Source: JALZUR01 sp965205365 (GTDB lineage: Bacteria; Bdellovibrionota; Bdellovibrionia; Bdellovibrionales; UBA1609). From it: a stretch of DNA of 64,000 nucleotides. Each line of letters starts with the position of its first letter. Positions within the stretch are counted from its first letter, which is position 1. Below the pieces are notes generated by a model. The model worked only from the letters and a program-made list of their open reading frames with translations. It searched no databases and was not told where the DNA came from. The position numbers were made by a program, and so were the translations under genes. The DNA is taken from NCBI GenBank assembly GCA_965205365.1, contig CBDBGT010000010.1, positions 186,001 through 250,000 on the forward strand, given 5' to 3'. Of this stretch, positions 36,727 through 45,566 are shown one piece after another.

Positions 36727-36938
36727 AAAAATTAACAATAAATACCTGTATTCAACTCATTCCCGTTTGTTAACTCCTATCTGTATAGTGCTTTAATTTT
36801 AAGCTTTAATTCCCTATCTAATTGATTTTTAAACAATAATGCTTTTTTATATGAGGGGGATTATAACTTTCATGACTAGCTTGATAAAAAAAAATTCAAC
36901 ATCAAGAACTAGTGCTGTTAAGGAACTTTTTTAAGAAA

Positions 36939-38687
36939 ATGATTAATGTGTCAGGGCTTTCAAAAGCATATTCTGGACGAGAACTCTTCTCTAATATTTC
37001 TTTTACTCTAGAAAAAAATGAGGTCTTAGGTTTAGTTGGTCGTAATGGATGTGGTAAATCTACAATGATAAAAATCATTTTAAAGTTAGAAGATATGGAT
37101 GAAGGTCTTGTTACCTTTCCCAAAGGCTATACCTTAGGCCATTTAGATCAACATATTAAGTTTACAAAAAACACTTTAATTGATGAAGCCTGCACAGCAC
37201 TGCCTTTAGAGAAAAGTTTAGAGATTTATTTAGCTGAGAAAACACTTTTTGGTTTAGGTTTTACTCAAGAAGATTTAGAAAAAAATCCTTATATTTTTTC
37301 AAGCGGTTATCAATTAAGAATCAGCCTTGCAAAATGCTTGCTCAGTGAGCCAAATCTTTTGATTTTAGATGAACCAACAAACTACCTTGATATTTTAAGC
37401 ATCAATTGGATGAAGTCTATTATTAAAAAATATACAGGTGAGGTCATTCTAATCACCCATGATAAAGAGTTTATGAATTCAGTTGCCACTCACACTGGTG
37501 GAATCCATAGAGGAAAATTTAAAAAAATTAAAGGCAATACTGACAAGTACTACAAACAACTTACTCAAGAAGAAGAAATTTTTGAAAAAACCCGCATAAA
37601 TCAGATTAAGAAAAAATATGAACTTGAAAAATTTGTAGAACGGTTTGGAGCAAAAGCCTCAAAAGCTTCCCAAGCTCAATCTAAAATAAAACAAATCAAC
37701 AAAATAAAAATTTTAGATAAACTCAATGACGAGCAAAATTTAGGTTTTAAATTTAATTATGCTCCAACTTCAGCTAAAATATTAATGACTGCTAAAAACC
37801 TTAATTTTGGATTTGATAAAGCTTTAATTCAAAACTTAAGTTTTAATATTAAAAGTGGTGATCGTTTAGGCGTCATAGGTAAAAATGGAAAAGGCAAGAC
37901 AACCCTTTTAAATCTCTTATACGGAAAACTTAATCTTCCTAAAGAGTCTACAATTACAACACACCCAGACTGCAATATTAACTATTACCAACAAACCAAT
38001 AAAAAAAACTTAAGCCCAGAGCTTACTATACATGAAGAAATCTGTGCAGAAAACCCCACTCTTTCTTTAACACAATCTCGTCAAATTTGTGGGGCTATGA
38101 TGTTTCCCGGAGATGATGCAAAAAAAAAGATTAATATTTTATCTGGAGGTGAGCAAAGCCGTGTTCTTTTAGGAAAAGTTATTGCAACACCTTGTAATGT
38201 TTTGTTCTTAGATGAGCCCACCAATCATCTAGATTTAGAATCCATAGAATCTTTAATACAAGAAGTGAATAAATTTCCAGGGCCGGTAGTTTTTGTTACT
38301 CACGACGAAGAGTTTTTAAAACGTATTGCCACAAAGCTTATCTATTTTAAAGATGAAAATACCATTTTTTTTGATGACAATTACAATGAATTTTTAAGTA
38401 AAATTGGTTGGAGCAGTCATACTAATATAAAAAAGAAAGAAAAAACTCCTAAGTATTTTTCAAATTCTAAAAAACTTAGGCCCTTAAAACGAGATATTGA
38501 AAAACTTGAAGCACGTATTTTCAGCCTTGAAGAAAAAATAAAAAAAGCCCAAGAATCCTTATGTGGTCAATGGCAACAAGATGCTGACACTTATGTAAAT
38601 ATAAAAAAATATCAAACAAAAATAGACACATATTTTTCTAATCTAGAAAAAAAACTAGCTCAACTAGAAATTTTAAAAAATTCTTAA
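36939..38687 (+). CDS. ABC-F family ATPase
   Basis: A 582-residue soluble protein with two ABC domains and no membrane segment. First: Walker A GRNGCGKST, signature SSGYQLRISLAK, Walker B LLILDEPTNYLD. Second: GKNGKGKT, LSGGEQSRVLLGK, LFLDEPTNHLD. The degenerate first signature (SSGYQ) is common in ABC-F proteins. A linker of about 80 residues separates them, and a C-terminal coiled coil (KRDIEKLEARIFSLEEKIKKAQ) resembles Uup/YheS. Such proteins act on the ribosome. ATG 36939 (MINVSGLSK) is chosen over the open frame from a GTG at 36912. Its last 77 nt are repeated at 39853-39930. Confidence 0.93.
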   Translation: MINVSGLSKAYSGRELFSNISFTLEKNEVLGLVGRNGCGKSTMIKIILKLEDMDEGLVTFPKGYTLGHLDQHIKFTKNTLIDEACTALPLEKSLEIYLAEKTLFGLGFTQEDLEKNPYIFSSGYQLRISLAKCLLSEPNLLILDEPTNYLDILSINWMKSIIKKYTGEVILITHDKEFMNSVATHTGGIHRGKFKKIKGNTDKYYKQLTQEEEIFEKTRINQIKKKYELEKFVERFGAKASKASQAQSKIKQINKIKILDKLNDEQNLGFKFNYAPTSAKILMTAKNLNFGFDKALIQNLSFNIKSGDRLGVIGKNGKGKTTLLNLLYGKLNLPKESTITTHPDCNINYYQQTNKKNLSPELTIHEEICAENPTLSLTQSRQICGAMMFPGDDAKKKINILSGGEQSRVLLGKVIATPCNVLFLDEPTNHLDLESIESLIQEVNKFPGPVVFVTHDEEFLKRIATKLIYFKDENTIFFDDNYNEFLSKIGWSSHTNIKKKEKTPKYFSNSKKLRPLKRDIEKLEARIFSLEEKIKKAQESLCGQWQQDADTYVNIKKYQTKIDTYFSNLEKKLAQLEILKNS

Positions 38688-39715
38688 ACAGTAGGTAGTA
38701 AAAACTTCAAAAAACTAACACCTCTACATTTATAAACTAGGCTTAAACCAACAAAGTGGCCTTACACCATAGTTAAATCCTTCAGCTCTATTACATGTAC
38801 CAGTATTGGCATATGTATTGCTAAGCTCTGAATTAAAATCTAAATTACAAAGTGACCCAGCAAAATAAGTATCTGCCCTACACTGAGCTTTAGGGTACCC
38901 TTCATCAATTTTTACAACAACTGTTTCATCTGGAGTAGTTAGGCTAATACCTTGTTCAACATCTTCTCTCAAACCCAGCAATCTGGCAAGGGATAAACCT
39001 GCAAGAGCAGCCCTTTTACACGAAGAAAAAGCAGTGTCTCGAATTTCTTGTTCATCACTGCTAGGGCTTTCTTCTTGAGGAAAACTTTGAGCACACTTTT
39101 CATTAACTAAGGCCAACTCTTTAGCCTCATAGATGGAAAGGTCCGGTGAGGCTACTTTAAGCCCTGCCTTCTGCCCCTCTAAAATAAGTTTATTCATACA
39201 TTTAGACGCCGCAAAATAATCAGATTGACCTTCATTAGAAGCCCAAGACCACCACGAACCAGATTCTTTAGGAGCTCCACCAAGATGATGGCCAATTTCA
39301 TGACAAGCAACTGCTCTCAAAGAGTCTAGTGTTGAATATTCATGCCTTCCAAGACTACCATGAATATCAATAACCCAATTATCGCCAAGCTGATAAGCAA
39401 AAGCGTTTACTTCCTCATTTGTCCAAAGTTTATTTACTGTGAAGCTCTTACCTAGAGCTTGAAAAACTGGCGTATATACTGTTTCTATTTCAGACAATAC
39501 TAACATAAACTCTTCTTGAGAAATTCCTACAAATGGACCACCCTCTTGTAATAAACTATGACGTATAGGTATTCTCATGTCTATATCTGTAAAACAGTTG
39601 CTAGCCTTTAAATAATGACTACTTCCAAGATTTTGTGCAAACAATAGTAATAATAAGCCAAATCCTTTAACCTTTAACACAATACTCTCCTTATTAAATC
39701 ATTTTAAACGCTTTT
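38611..39715. repeat. About 1.1-kb direct repeat, copy 1 (ABC-F tail + protease gene)
   Basis: Runs from ATCAAA within the ABC-F gene to GCTTTT just before the IS1634 remnant. Copy 2 is 39853-40966. The two differ by scattered substitutions and small indels, including a few bases downstream of the protease stop. The right edge coincides exactly with the CCTGGCTTCGAC end of the IS remnant. Confidence 0.9.
38730..39680 (-). CDS. Secreted HExxH metalloprotease (M48-like), paralogue A
   Basis: A 316-residue protein with signal peptide (VKGFGLLLLLFAQNLGSSHYLKA). Zinc motif HEIGHH at 127-132 and a downstream EGQSDYFA (Glu150...Asp154) resemble the M48 HExxH...ExxxD arrangement. Around it sit FTVNKLWTNEEVNAFAYQLGDNW, a peptidase-like substrate strand. 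Many cysteines in the C-terminal third (Cys197, 221, 267, 278, 296, 310) suggest disulfides and an extracellular site. It differs from paralogue B in scattered residues (roughly 10%). The family is not one I know by name. Convergent with the ABC-F gene. Confidence 0.78.
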   Translation of the reverse strand: MLKVKGFGLLLLLFAQNLGSSHYLKASNCFTDIDMRIPIRHSLLQEGGPFVGISQEEFMLVLSEIETVYTPVFQALGKSFTVNKLWTNEEVNAFAYQLGDNWVIDIHGSLGRHEYSTLDSLRAVACHEIGHHLGGAPKESGSWWSWASNEGQSDYFAASKCMNKLILEGQKAGLKVASPDLSIYEAKELALVNEKCAQSFPQEESPSSDEQEIRDTAFSSCKRAALAGLSLARLLGLREDVEQGISLTTPDETVVVKIDEGYPKAQCRADTYFAGSLCNLDFNSELSNTYANTGTCNRAEGFNYGVRPLCWFKPSL

Positions 39716-39852
39716 CCTGGCTTCGACAAAGTATAGTGCATAAAATGAATAAAATCAGATATTTATATTTCAAAAAGACCACTACATTTACTCTTTAACT
39801 AAGGGAACTCAGTCCTTTTGCTTAAGGCTTGGTAAAGTTTCTTTAAAATAGG
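39716..39852 (-). mobile_element. IS1634-family remnant at duplication junction
   Basis: 137 bp matching the 3' end of the element in the copy-2 orientation (compare 54716-54855): CCTGGCTTCGACAAA, then GCATAAAATGAATAAAATCAG, CACTACATTTACTCTTTAACTA and CAGTCCTTTTGCTTAAGG. It is clearly diverged from the active copies. The rest of the element, including the other terminal repeat, has been deleted. It lies exactly between the two copies of the 1.1-kb repeat. Confidence 0.88.
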
Positions 39853-39930
39853 ATCAAAGAAAAATAGACACATATTTTTCTAATCTAGAAAAAAAAATTA
39901 GCTCAACTAGAAATTTTAAAAAATTCTTAA
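39853..39930 (+). pseudogene. 3' fragment of the ABC-F gene
   Basis: Repeat of the last 77 nt of the ABC-F gene (38611-38687) with a one-base A-run insertion, without start codon. It shows that the duplicated block included the neighbour's tail. Confidence 0.88.
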
Positions 39931-39983
39931 ACAGTAGATAGTAAACACTTCAAAAAACTAGCACCTCTATATTTATAAACTTA

Positions 39984-40931
39984 TTAACTAGGCTTAAACC
40001 AACAAAGTGGCCTTACACCATAGTTAAACCCTTCAGCTCTATTACATGTACCAATGTTGGCATCTGTATTGCTAAGCTCTAAATTAAAATCTAAATTACA
40101 AAGTGATCCAGCAAAATAAGTATCTGCCCTACACTGAGCTTTAGGATGCTCATCACCAGTTTTTACAACAACTGTTTCATCTGGAGTAGCTAGGCTAATA
40201 TCTTGTTCAGGACTTCTTGCCGAACCCAGCAATCTGCCTAAAGATAAACCTGCAAGAGCAGCCCTCCTACATGAAGAAAAAGCAGTGTCTCGAATTTCTT
40301 GTTCATCACTGCTAGGGCCTTCTTCTTGAGGAAAACTTTGAGCACACTTTTCATTAACTAAGGCCAACTCTTTAGCCTCATAAATGGAAAGGTCCGGTGA
40401 GGCTACTTTAAGCCCTCCCTGCTGCCCCTCTAAAATAAGTTTACTCATACATTTAGACGTCGCAAAATAATCAGATTGACCTTCATTAGAAGCCCAAGAC
40501 CCCCACCAATTAGACACCTTAGGAGCTCCACCAAGATGGTGACCAATTTCATGACAAACAACTGCTCTCAAAGAATCTAGAGTTGAATACTCATGCCTTC
40601 CAAGACCACCATGAATATCAATATCCCAATTATTGCCCCTTTGACGAGCAAAAGCGTTTACTTCCTCACTTGCCCACAATTTATTTACTGTGAAGCTCTT
40701 ACCTAGAGCTTGAAAAACTGGCGTATATACTGTTTCTATTTCAGACAATACTAACATAAACTCTTCTTGAGAAATCCCTACAAGTGGATCACCCTCTTCT
40801 AATAAGCTGTGACGTACAGGTATTCTCATGTCTATATCTGTAAAACAGTTACTAGCCTCTAAATAATGACTACTTCCAAGGTTTTGTCCAAACAATAGTA
40901 ATAATAAGCCAAATCCTTTAACCTTTAACAT
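39984..40931 (-). CDS. Secreted HExxH metalloprotease (M48-like), paralogue B
   Basis: A 315-residue paralogue of the gene at 38730. Signal peptide, HEIGHH, EGQSDYFA and all the paired cysteines are kept, so both appear functional. Differences cluster around residues 40-50 (DMRIPVRHSLLEEGDP), 90-110 (ASEEVNAFARQRGNNWDIDIHGGLG), 135-145 and 230-265. The flanking DNA up to 40966 is also shared. This copy has the natural upstream region, so its promoter is probably the ancestral one; copy A's region upstream of its start is cut by the IS remnant. Confidence 0.78.
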   Translation of the reverse strand: MLKVKGFGLLLLLFGQNLGSSHYLEASNCFTDIDMRIPVRHSLLEEGDPLVGISQEEFMLVLSEIETVYTPVFQALGKSFTVNKLWASEEVNAFARQRGNNWDIDIHGGLGRHEYSTLDSLRAVVCHEIGHHLGGAPKVSNWWGSWASNEGQSDYFATSKCMSKLILEGQQGGLKVASPDLSIYEAKELALVNEKCAQSFPQEEGPSSDEQEIRDTAFSSCRRAALAGLSLGRLLGSARSPEQDISLATPDETVVVKTGDEHPKAQCRADTYFAGSLCNLDFNLELSNTDANIGTCNRAEGFNYGVRPLCWFKPS

Positions 40932-41129
40932 AATGCTCTCCTTATTAAATCATTTTAAGAGCTTTTATTCTTTAAAATGTTATTGAACTTGACCAATAAA
41001 ATAGCCTCCCATCTAGCTATAAAATTTACTAATACATTTAAACTACCTATGGTTGCTGGAGTTCACTTCTTATATTAGGCTCTTCATTTATAAGGGCCAT
41101 ACTAAAACTAGACCTTTGAAGGAATATTC

Positions 41130-42566
41130 ATGTTAGAAATCAGCAAAATTCAAACTCAAGTCAGTAAAAAACCTCTAAAGTACCCTGCTCTCTTTGCAGC
41201 TAAAACACCTAAGGAGTGTTTAAAGCTCCTAAACCAAAATAATGTTCAACTTTATAACTGGCAAAAAAAGAATCTAAATGAAAATAAAAATGAAATTTAT
41301 TATTTTGAAACTGAAAAGGGTTTAGTTTCAACTCTGATTTTTAAAGAGTTTAAATCTAAATCTGATTCTATACCCGGACAATTTAACATTAATGCTTATA
41401 GTTTTTATAGGGATAATATTTTAACTTGGCTTAAAAAAATCAACTTCTCTGATTTTTCTTTTATTGCTGCAGAAAAAACACCTCCACAAGCCTTTAAAGG
41501 TTTCGGCGTTGGAGTAGCACTTTCTTCTTATAACTTTAAAAAAACACAGTCTCTAAAAATACTTTTACCAAGGGCCAATAAAAATTTAGACATTGGGCTA
41601 CATAAAGGACATTGTATTAACCATGCTAGGTGTCTTGTAGATACTCCCCCTAATATTCTTGACCCTAAAAGATTTAAAGACCTAATTGTTAAAGAATTTA
41701 ATAATGTAGATAATTTTAAGGTTAAAGTTTTAAATAAAGTTCAACTTAAAAAACAAGCCTACGGATTAATTTTAGGAGTGGGTCAAGCTTCTAAAGAAGG
41801 GCCATACTTAGTTCATGTCAGCTACCGCAAGAAAGGTGCTAAAAAAACCTATGGAGGAGTTGGAAAAGGCATCACCTTTGATACCGGTGGAAATGATTTA
41901 AAGCCCTCTCAATTTATGAGATGGATGAAAAAAGATATGGGAGGGGCTGCTGCGCTCTTTGGATTAGCAAAATCTATTAAAATTTTTAAGCCCAATATGA
42001 ATTTTGATTTTGTTTTTGCCCTTGCTGAAAACTCTGTTTCAAGCAACGCATTTAGGCCTGGAGATGTTCTCACAGCTCAAAATGGTTTAGATGTAGAAAT
42101 TCATAACACTGATGCTGAGGGACGCTTAGTCCTTGCCAGCGGTTTTAACTATTTAAATACATTAAACGTTAAATTTAATTGTTGCTTTAATGTAGCAACT
42201 CTTACAGGTGCTATTAAAGTTGGTTTAGATGATAGACTTGGAGGTCTTTTTTCAAACAGTGAGAAACTTGGACAACAAGTTTTTCACGCCTCTAAAAAAT
42301 CAAGTGACCCTTTATGGCTTATGCCTCTTCCATATTGGACAAGGTCAAAACTCAACTCTACAGTTGCAAACATAGTAAACTGTACTGACGGATACGGTGG
42401 AGCTATTGGGGCTGGAGAGTTTCTAAGGTTTTTTGTTCCTAAAGAAACACCATGGTTTCATTTAGATATTTACGCTTGGACTGACAGCTCAAGGGATGCT
42501 TTTTTCTCAAAAGGTGCAACAGGACAAGGTGTTCAAGTTTTACAGCAGCATTTTTTAAATATTTAA
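41130..42566 (+). CDS. Leucyl aminopeptidase family protein (M17)
   Basis: A 478-residue M17 di-zinc aminopeptidase. Catalytic half: GKGITFDTGGNDLKP (Lys and Asp metal ligands), WMKKDMGGAAALFGLA (Asp ligand), ENSVSSNAFRPGDVL and the signature NTDAEGRLVLASGFNY (Asp, Glu, catalytic Arg). It removes N-terminal residues from peptides in the cytoplasm. AAGGA precedes the ATG. An OPT peptide transporter follows after 21 nt, so uptake and breakdown of peptides are linked. The sequence is somewhat unlike E. coli PepA, hence no gene symbol. Confidence 0.93.
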   Translation: MLEISKIQTQVSKKPLKYPALFAAKTPKECLKLLNQNNVQLYNWQKKNLNENKNEIYYFETEKGLVSTLIFKEFKSKSDSIPGQFNINAYSFYRDNILTWLKKINFSDFSFIAAEKTPPQAFKGFGVGVALSSYNFKKTQSLKILLPRANKNLDIGLHKGHCINHARCLVDTPPNILDPKRFKDLIVKEFNNVDNFKVKVLNKVQLKKQAYGLILGVGQASKEGPYLVHVSYRKKGAKKTYGGVGKGITFDTGGNDLKPSQFMRWMKKDMGGAAALFGLAKSIKIFKPNMNFDFVFALAENSVSSNAFRPGDVLTAQNGLDVEIHNTDAEGRLVLASGFNYLNTLNVKFNCCFNVATLTGAIKVGLDDRLGGLFSNSEKLGQQVFHASKKSSDPLWLMPLPYWTRSKLNSTVANIVNCTDGYGGAIGAGEFLRFFVPKETPWFHLDIYAWTDSSRDAFFSKGATGQGVQVLQQHFLNI

Positions 42567-42587
42567 ACTTTAAAAGGCATAAAAATT

Positions 42588-44315
42588 ATGAAAATAAGAA
42601 AAGAATCACAACTCACTTTCAGAGCACTTATAATAGGTTGCTCCATTGGAGCTCTTGTTACAGCAATGAACCTTTATTTTGGTTTACGTACTGGCTGGAG
42701 TATAGGAGGGTCTCTTATTGCAGCAATTCTTTCATATTCTTTATTTCAAGCTTTAAACCCAAAACAACCATTTAGTATTTTAGAAACTAATATTGCACAA
42801 ACAGCAGGATCTGCTGCTGGAAGCATGACTTCAGCTGCAGGGTTTATTGCTGCAATCCCTGCCATGAAAATGCTCGGCTATGAATTGTCGACCTTTAAGC
42901 TTTTTATCTGGACAATATCCATTGCCTATCTTGGTGTATTCTTTGCAGTTCCTTTAAGAAAACAAATGATTCTTATTGAAAAACTAAGGTTTCCAACAGG
43001 AACTGCAACAGCTGAAACTATTAAAGCCATCTTTGCAACTGGCAAAGAGTCTGTGAAAAAAAGTAAAGCTCTTTTGTACATGATTTTATTTGCTGCTCTT
43101 TTAACACTTACTTCATATTTTATTTCCCCCCTTGGACACCCTCCTATTATGAAATGGGTTGGGCTAGGTTTTATTTCTGCCTGGGGCTTTTCTTTTTTAA
43201 TTAGCCCAATGATGTTTGGAGCAGGAATACTTGTTGGACCAAGAATTGGGACTTCACTTTTAATTGGAGCTATTCTTTCATGGGGAATTCTTGGTCCTTT
43301 ATCTCTTCACCTTGGCTGGACCACAGGCTCTATTATGAATTATGAAACAGGTCCTCGAGGGTGGCTTTTATGGCCTGGCGTAGCTCTTATGGTTACAGAA
43401 TCATTGATGTCTTTAGTTCTTTCCTCTAAATCCATTATTAAATCATTTACTAAAAAAATTTCTAAAGATGACACAAATAAAAACCATTTAGATTTTATTC
43501 CCAAAATAGTTTGGATGGGTGGGCTTTTTATCACCACTACTGCTGTTATGCTTTCAGCTTACTATGTTTTTCATATTCACCCTCTTCACACTCTCTTAGC
43601 AGTAATACTCTCTTCTATTTTATCTATTATTGCTGTAAGAAGCACTGGTGAAACAGACATCAATCCCATTGGCGGCATGGGAAAAGTAACTCAATTGATT
43701 TTTGGAGTTCTTTCTCCTGGAAATATCTCCACAAACCTTATGTCTGCTGCTATTACAGGGTCTGGAGCAACTCAAGCTGGGGATATGATGCAAGATTTAA
43801 AGACTGGTCACCTTCTTGGCGCCTTTCCATACAAGCAATTCAAAGCCCAATGTGTTGGAATATTTGTTGGTATGCTTATTTGTATTCCTATCTATAAACT
43901 TTTTGATACTGCATATATTATTGGTGAAGGTGACCTACCCGCACCAGCAGCACATGCTTGGAAAGCCATGGCTCAACTCTTAACTGAAGGCTTAAGTGTT
44001 TTATTGCAAAGCTCTCTCTATGCTGTAGCCTGTGGAATAACCCTAGGTATACTGCTCTCACTTCTTAAAACTGTAAATATTATAAAACCATACGTACCAA
44101 GTGGACTTGCAATGGGAATAGCTTTTATTGTTCCTGCTTACTATTCAATAGCTATGTTTATAGGGGCCATGTTTATAGTTTACTGGGAAAAGAAAAATCC
44201 AGCTTCATGTAAATCTTTAAGCTATGCTGTTGCTTCAGGGCTTGTTGCAGGAGAAGGACTTATGGGTGTTATAGTTGCTGTGCTAACACTAATTAATATT
44301 AAACCCTGGATATAG
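42588..44315 (+). CDS. OPT-family oligopeptide transporter
   Basis: A 575-residue inner-membrane protein with about 14-16 hydrophobic segments. Family wording: LTFRALIIGCSIGALVTAMNLYFGLRTGWSIGGSLIAAILSY, ETNIAQTAGSAAGSM, KLRFPTGTATAETI, GPRIGTSLLIGAILSWGILGP, and AITGSGATQAGDMMQDLKTGHLLGA. OPT members move small peptides or metal-chelates with protons; the context with an aminopeptidase favours peptides (inference). Same operon as the M17 gene. Confidence 0.93.
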   Translation: MKIRKESQLTFRALIIGCSIGALVTAMNLYFGLRTGWSIGGSLIAAILSYSLFQALNPKQPFSILETNIAQTAGSAAGSMTSAAGFIAAIPAMKMLGYELSTFKLFIWTISIAYLGVFFAVPLRKQMILIEKLRFPTGTATAETIKAIFATGKESVKKSKALLYMILFAALLTLTSYFISPLGHPPIMKWVGLGFISAWGFSFLISPMMFGAGILVGPRIGTSLLIGAILSWGILGPLSLHLGWTTGSIMNYETGPRGWLLWPGVALMVTESLMSLVLSSKSIIKSFTKKISKDDTNKNHLDFIPKIVWMGGLFITTTAVMLSAYYVFHIHPLHTLLAVILSSILSIIAVRSTGETDINPIGGMGKVTQLIFGVLSPGNISTNLMSAAITGSGATQAGDMMQDLKTGHLLGAFPYKQFKAQCVGIFVGMLICIPIYKLFDTAYIIGEGDLPAPAAHAWKAMAQLLTEGLSVLLQSSLYAVACGITLGILLSLLKTVNIIKPYVPSGLAMGIAFIVPAYYSIAMFIGAMFIVYWEKKNPASCKSLSYAVASGLVAGEGLMGVIVAVLTLINIKPWI

Positions 44316-44644
44316 TTAGTAAAAGTAGTGTAAATAACAATGAGCAAAACCGCTGTCTTCATATAAATCAATACAAGTCTTAAAAATCAAAGCCCACATT
44401 ATATCCCAGTATTTTACGTAAACAACCTAGTGAAATGACAACAACCCCTCTCAGACAAGAAAACTCTTAAACTCTATAAGGTCAGAGAACACCCCTAACA
44501 CCCTATTCTCTCTTAAAATCCATAATCACCAATGATTTTAAATTTTTTCAATGAAATTTTAAAAAAAAAAGTAAAAAGCTACCCCTATGGCCACTCTCGG
44601 GTTAGAACATTTCCATATAATTTTATTAAAACAAAGGGTTGAAT
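44316..44644. other. Intergenic region upstream of aldolase gene
   Basis: AT-rich. No gene, terminator or clear regulatory RNA seen. It should contain the promoter of the aldolase-lysS-recG run; AAAGGG lies 6 nt before the aldolase ATG. Confidence 0.4.
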
Positions 44645-45565
44645 ATGACTAAGAAAGTTGGTGAGATTTTAAGCTGGTACAGTGCTGATAACCCAGGGGT
44701 TTTAACAAATCTTACTAGAATTTTAAACCATGGAAAACTTGCTGGAACAGGCAAAATAGTTATCCTTCCTGTAGACCAAGGCTTTGAACATGGGCCCATT
44801 AAAACATTTGCAAAAAACCCTGCTGGCTATGATCCTGATTATCACTTTAAATTAGCCATTGACTCTGGCTGTAGTGCCTATGCTGCACCCTTAGGAGCTT
44901 TAAAAGCAAGTGCTACAAAATTTTTAGGTGAAATTCCTATGATTTTAAAAATCAATAACTCTGATATTTTAAACTCTGCAAAAGGTTCCCCCATCTCGGC
45001 TCTAACTTCTCATGTAGATGACGCCTTAAAACTAGGCTGTGTAGGAATTGGGTTTACCATTTATCCCGGATCAACGGAAAGAAAACAAATGTATGAAGAA
45101 ATCGCAAGTGTTTCAAGAACAGCAAAAGAAGCTGGCCTTATTGTTGTGATTTGGTCATACTCAAGGGGCAAAGAGCTTTCTAAAGCAGGTGAAACTGGAA
45201 TTGATGTCATTTCTTATGCTGCTCAAATTGCAGCTCAACTTGGTGCACACATCATTAAAGTTAAAGCCCCCACAGCTCACATTGAACAAGAAGAAAATAA
45301 GACTGCTATTAAAGAAAATAATGTTGATATAAGTACTCTTAAAGCAAGAACTGAGCTTGTTTTAAAATCTTCTTTTAATGGAAAACGTATTGTAATTTTT
45401 AGTGGTGGCAATATGAAGAATACTAAAGAAGTTCTTACAGAGATCAAAGGCCTAGCTGCTGGTGGAAGCTTTGGGTCTATCATAGGCCGTAATGCTTTTC
45501 AAAGACCTAAAGCTGAAGCTATTACTTTACTTAACGACATAATGAAAATTTATAAGGGTTTATAA
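44645..45565 (+). CDS. Class I fructose-bisphosphate aldolase (DhnA/FbaB type)
   Basis: A 306-residue TIM-barrel aldolase that splits fructose-1,6-bisphosphate through a Schiff base. GKIVILPVDQGFEHGPIKTF, GIGFTIYPGSTERKQMYEEI, LIVVIWSYSRG, and HIIKVKAPTA (likely Schiff-base Lys), then RIVIFSGGNMKN and GSIIGRNAFQRPKAEA. This wording is typical of the archaeal-type class I enzyme. Start at ATG 44645 (MTKKVGEIL) with AAAGGG 6 nt upstream; a TTG two codons earlier is open too. lysS begins 1 nt after its stop. Confidence 0.93.
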   Translation: MTKKVGEILSWYSADNPGVLTNLTRILNHGKLAGTGKIVILPVDQGFEHGPIKTFAKNPAGYDPDYHFKLAIDSGCSAYAAPLGALKASATKFLGEIPMILKINNSDILNSAKGSPISALTSHVDDALKLGCVGIGFTIYPGSTERKQMYEEIASVSRTAKEAGLIVVIWSYSRGKELSKAGETGIDVISYAAQIAAQLGAHIIKVKAPTAHIEQEENKTAIKENNVDISTLKARTELVLKSSFNGKRIVIFSGGNMKNTKEVLTEIKGLAAGGSFGSIIGRNAFQRPKAEAITLLNDIMKIYKGL

Positions 45566-45566
45566 A

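Larger units (their letters stand above)
39853..40966. repeat. About 1.1-kb direct repeat, copy 2 (ABC-F tail + protease gene)
   Basis: Partner of 38611-39715. The homology to copy 1 stops at GCTTTT (40966), beyond which unrelated sequence begins; in copy 1 the same point is followed by the IS end. The left edge may have been trimmed by the deletion that removed most of the element, so the original repeat could have been longer. Confidence 0.88.

Noticed and set aside
44316..44644. Riboswitch or leader upstream of aldolase
   Set aside because: No stable paired structure or known motif found by eye.
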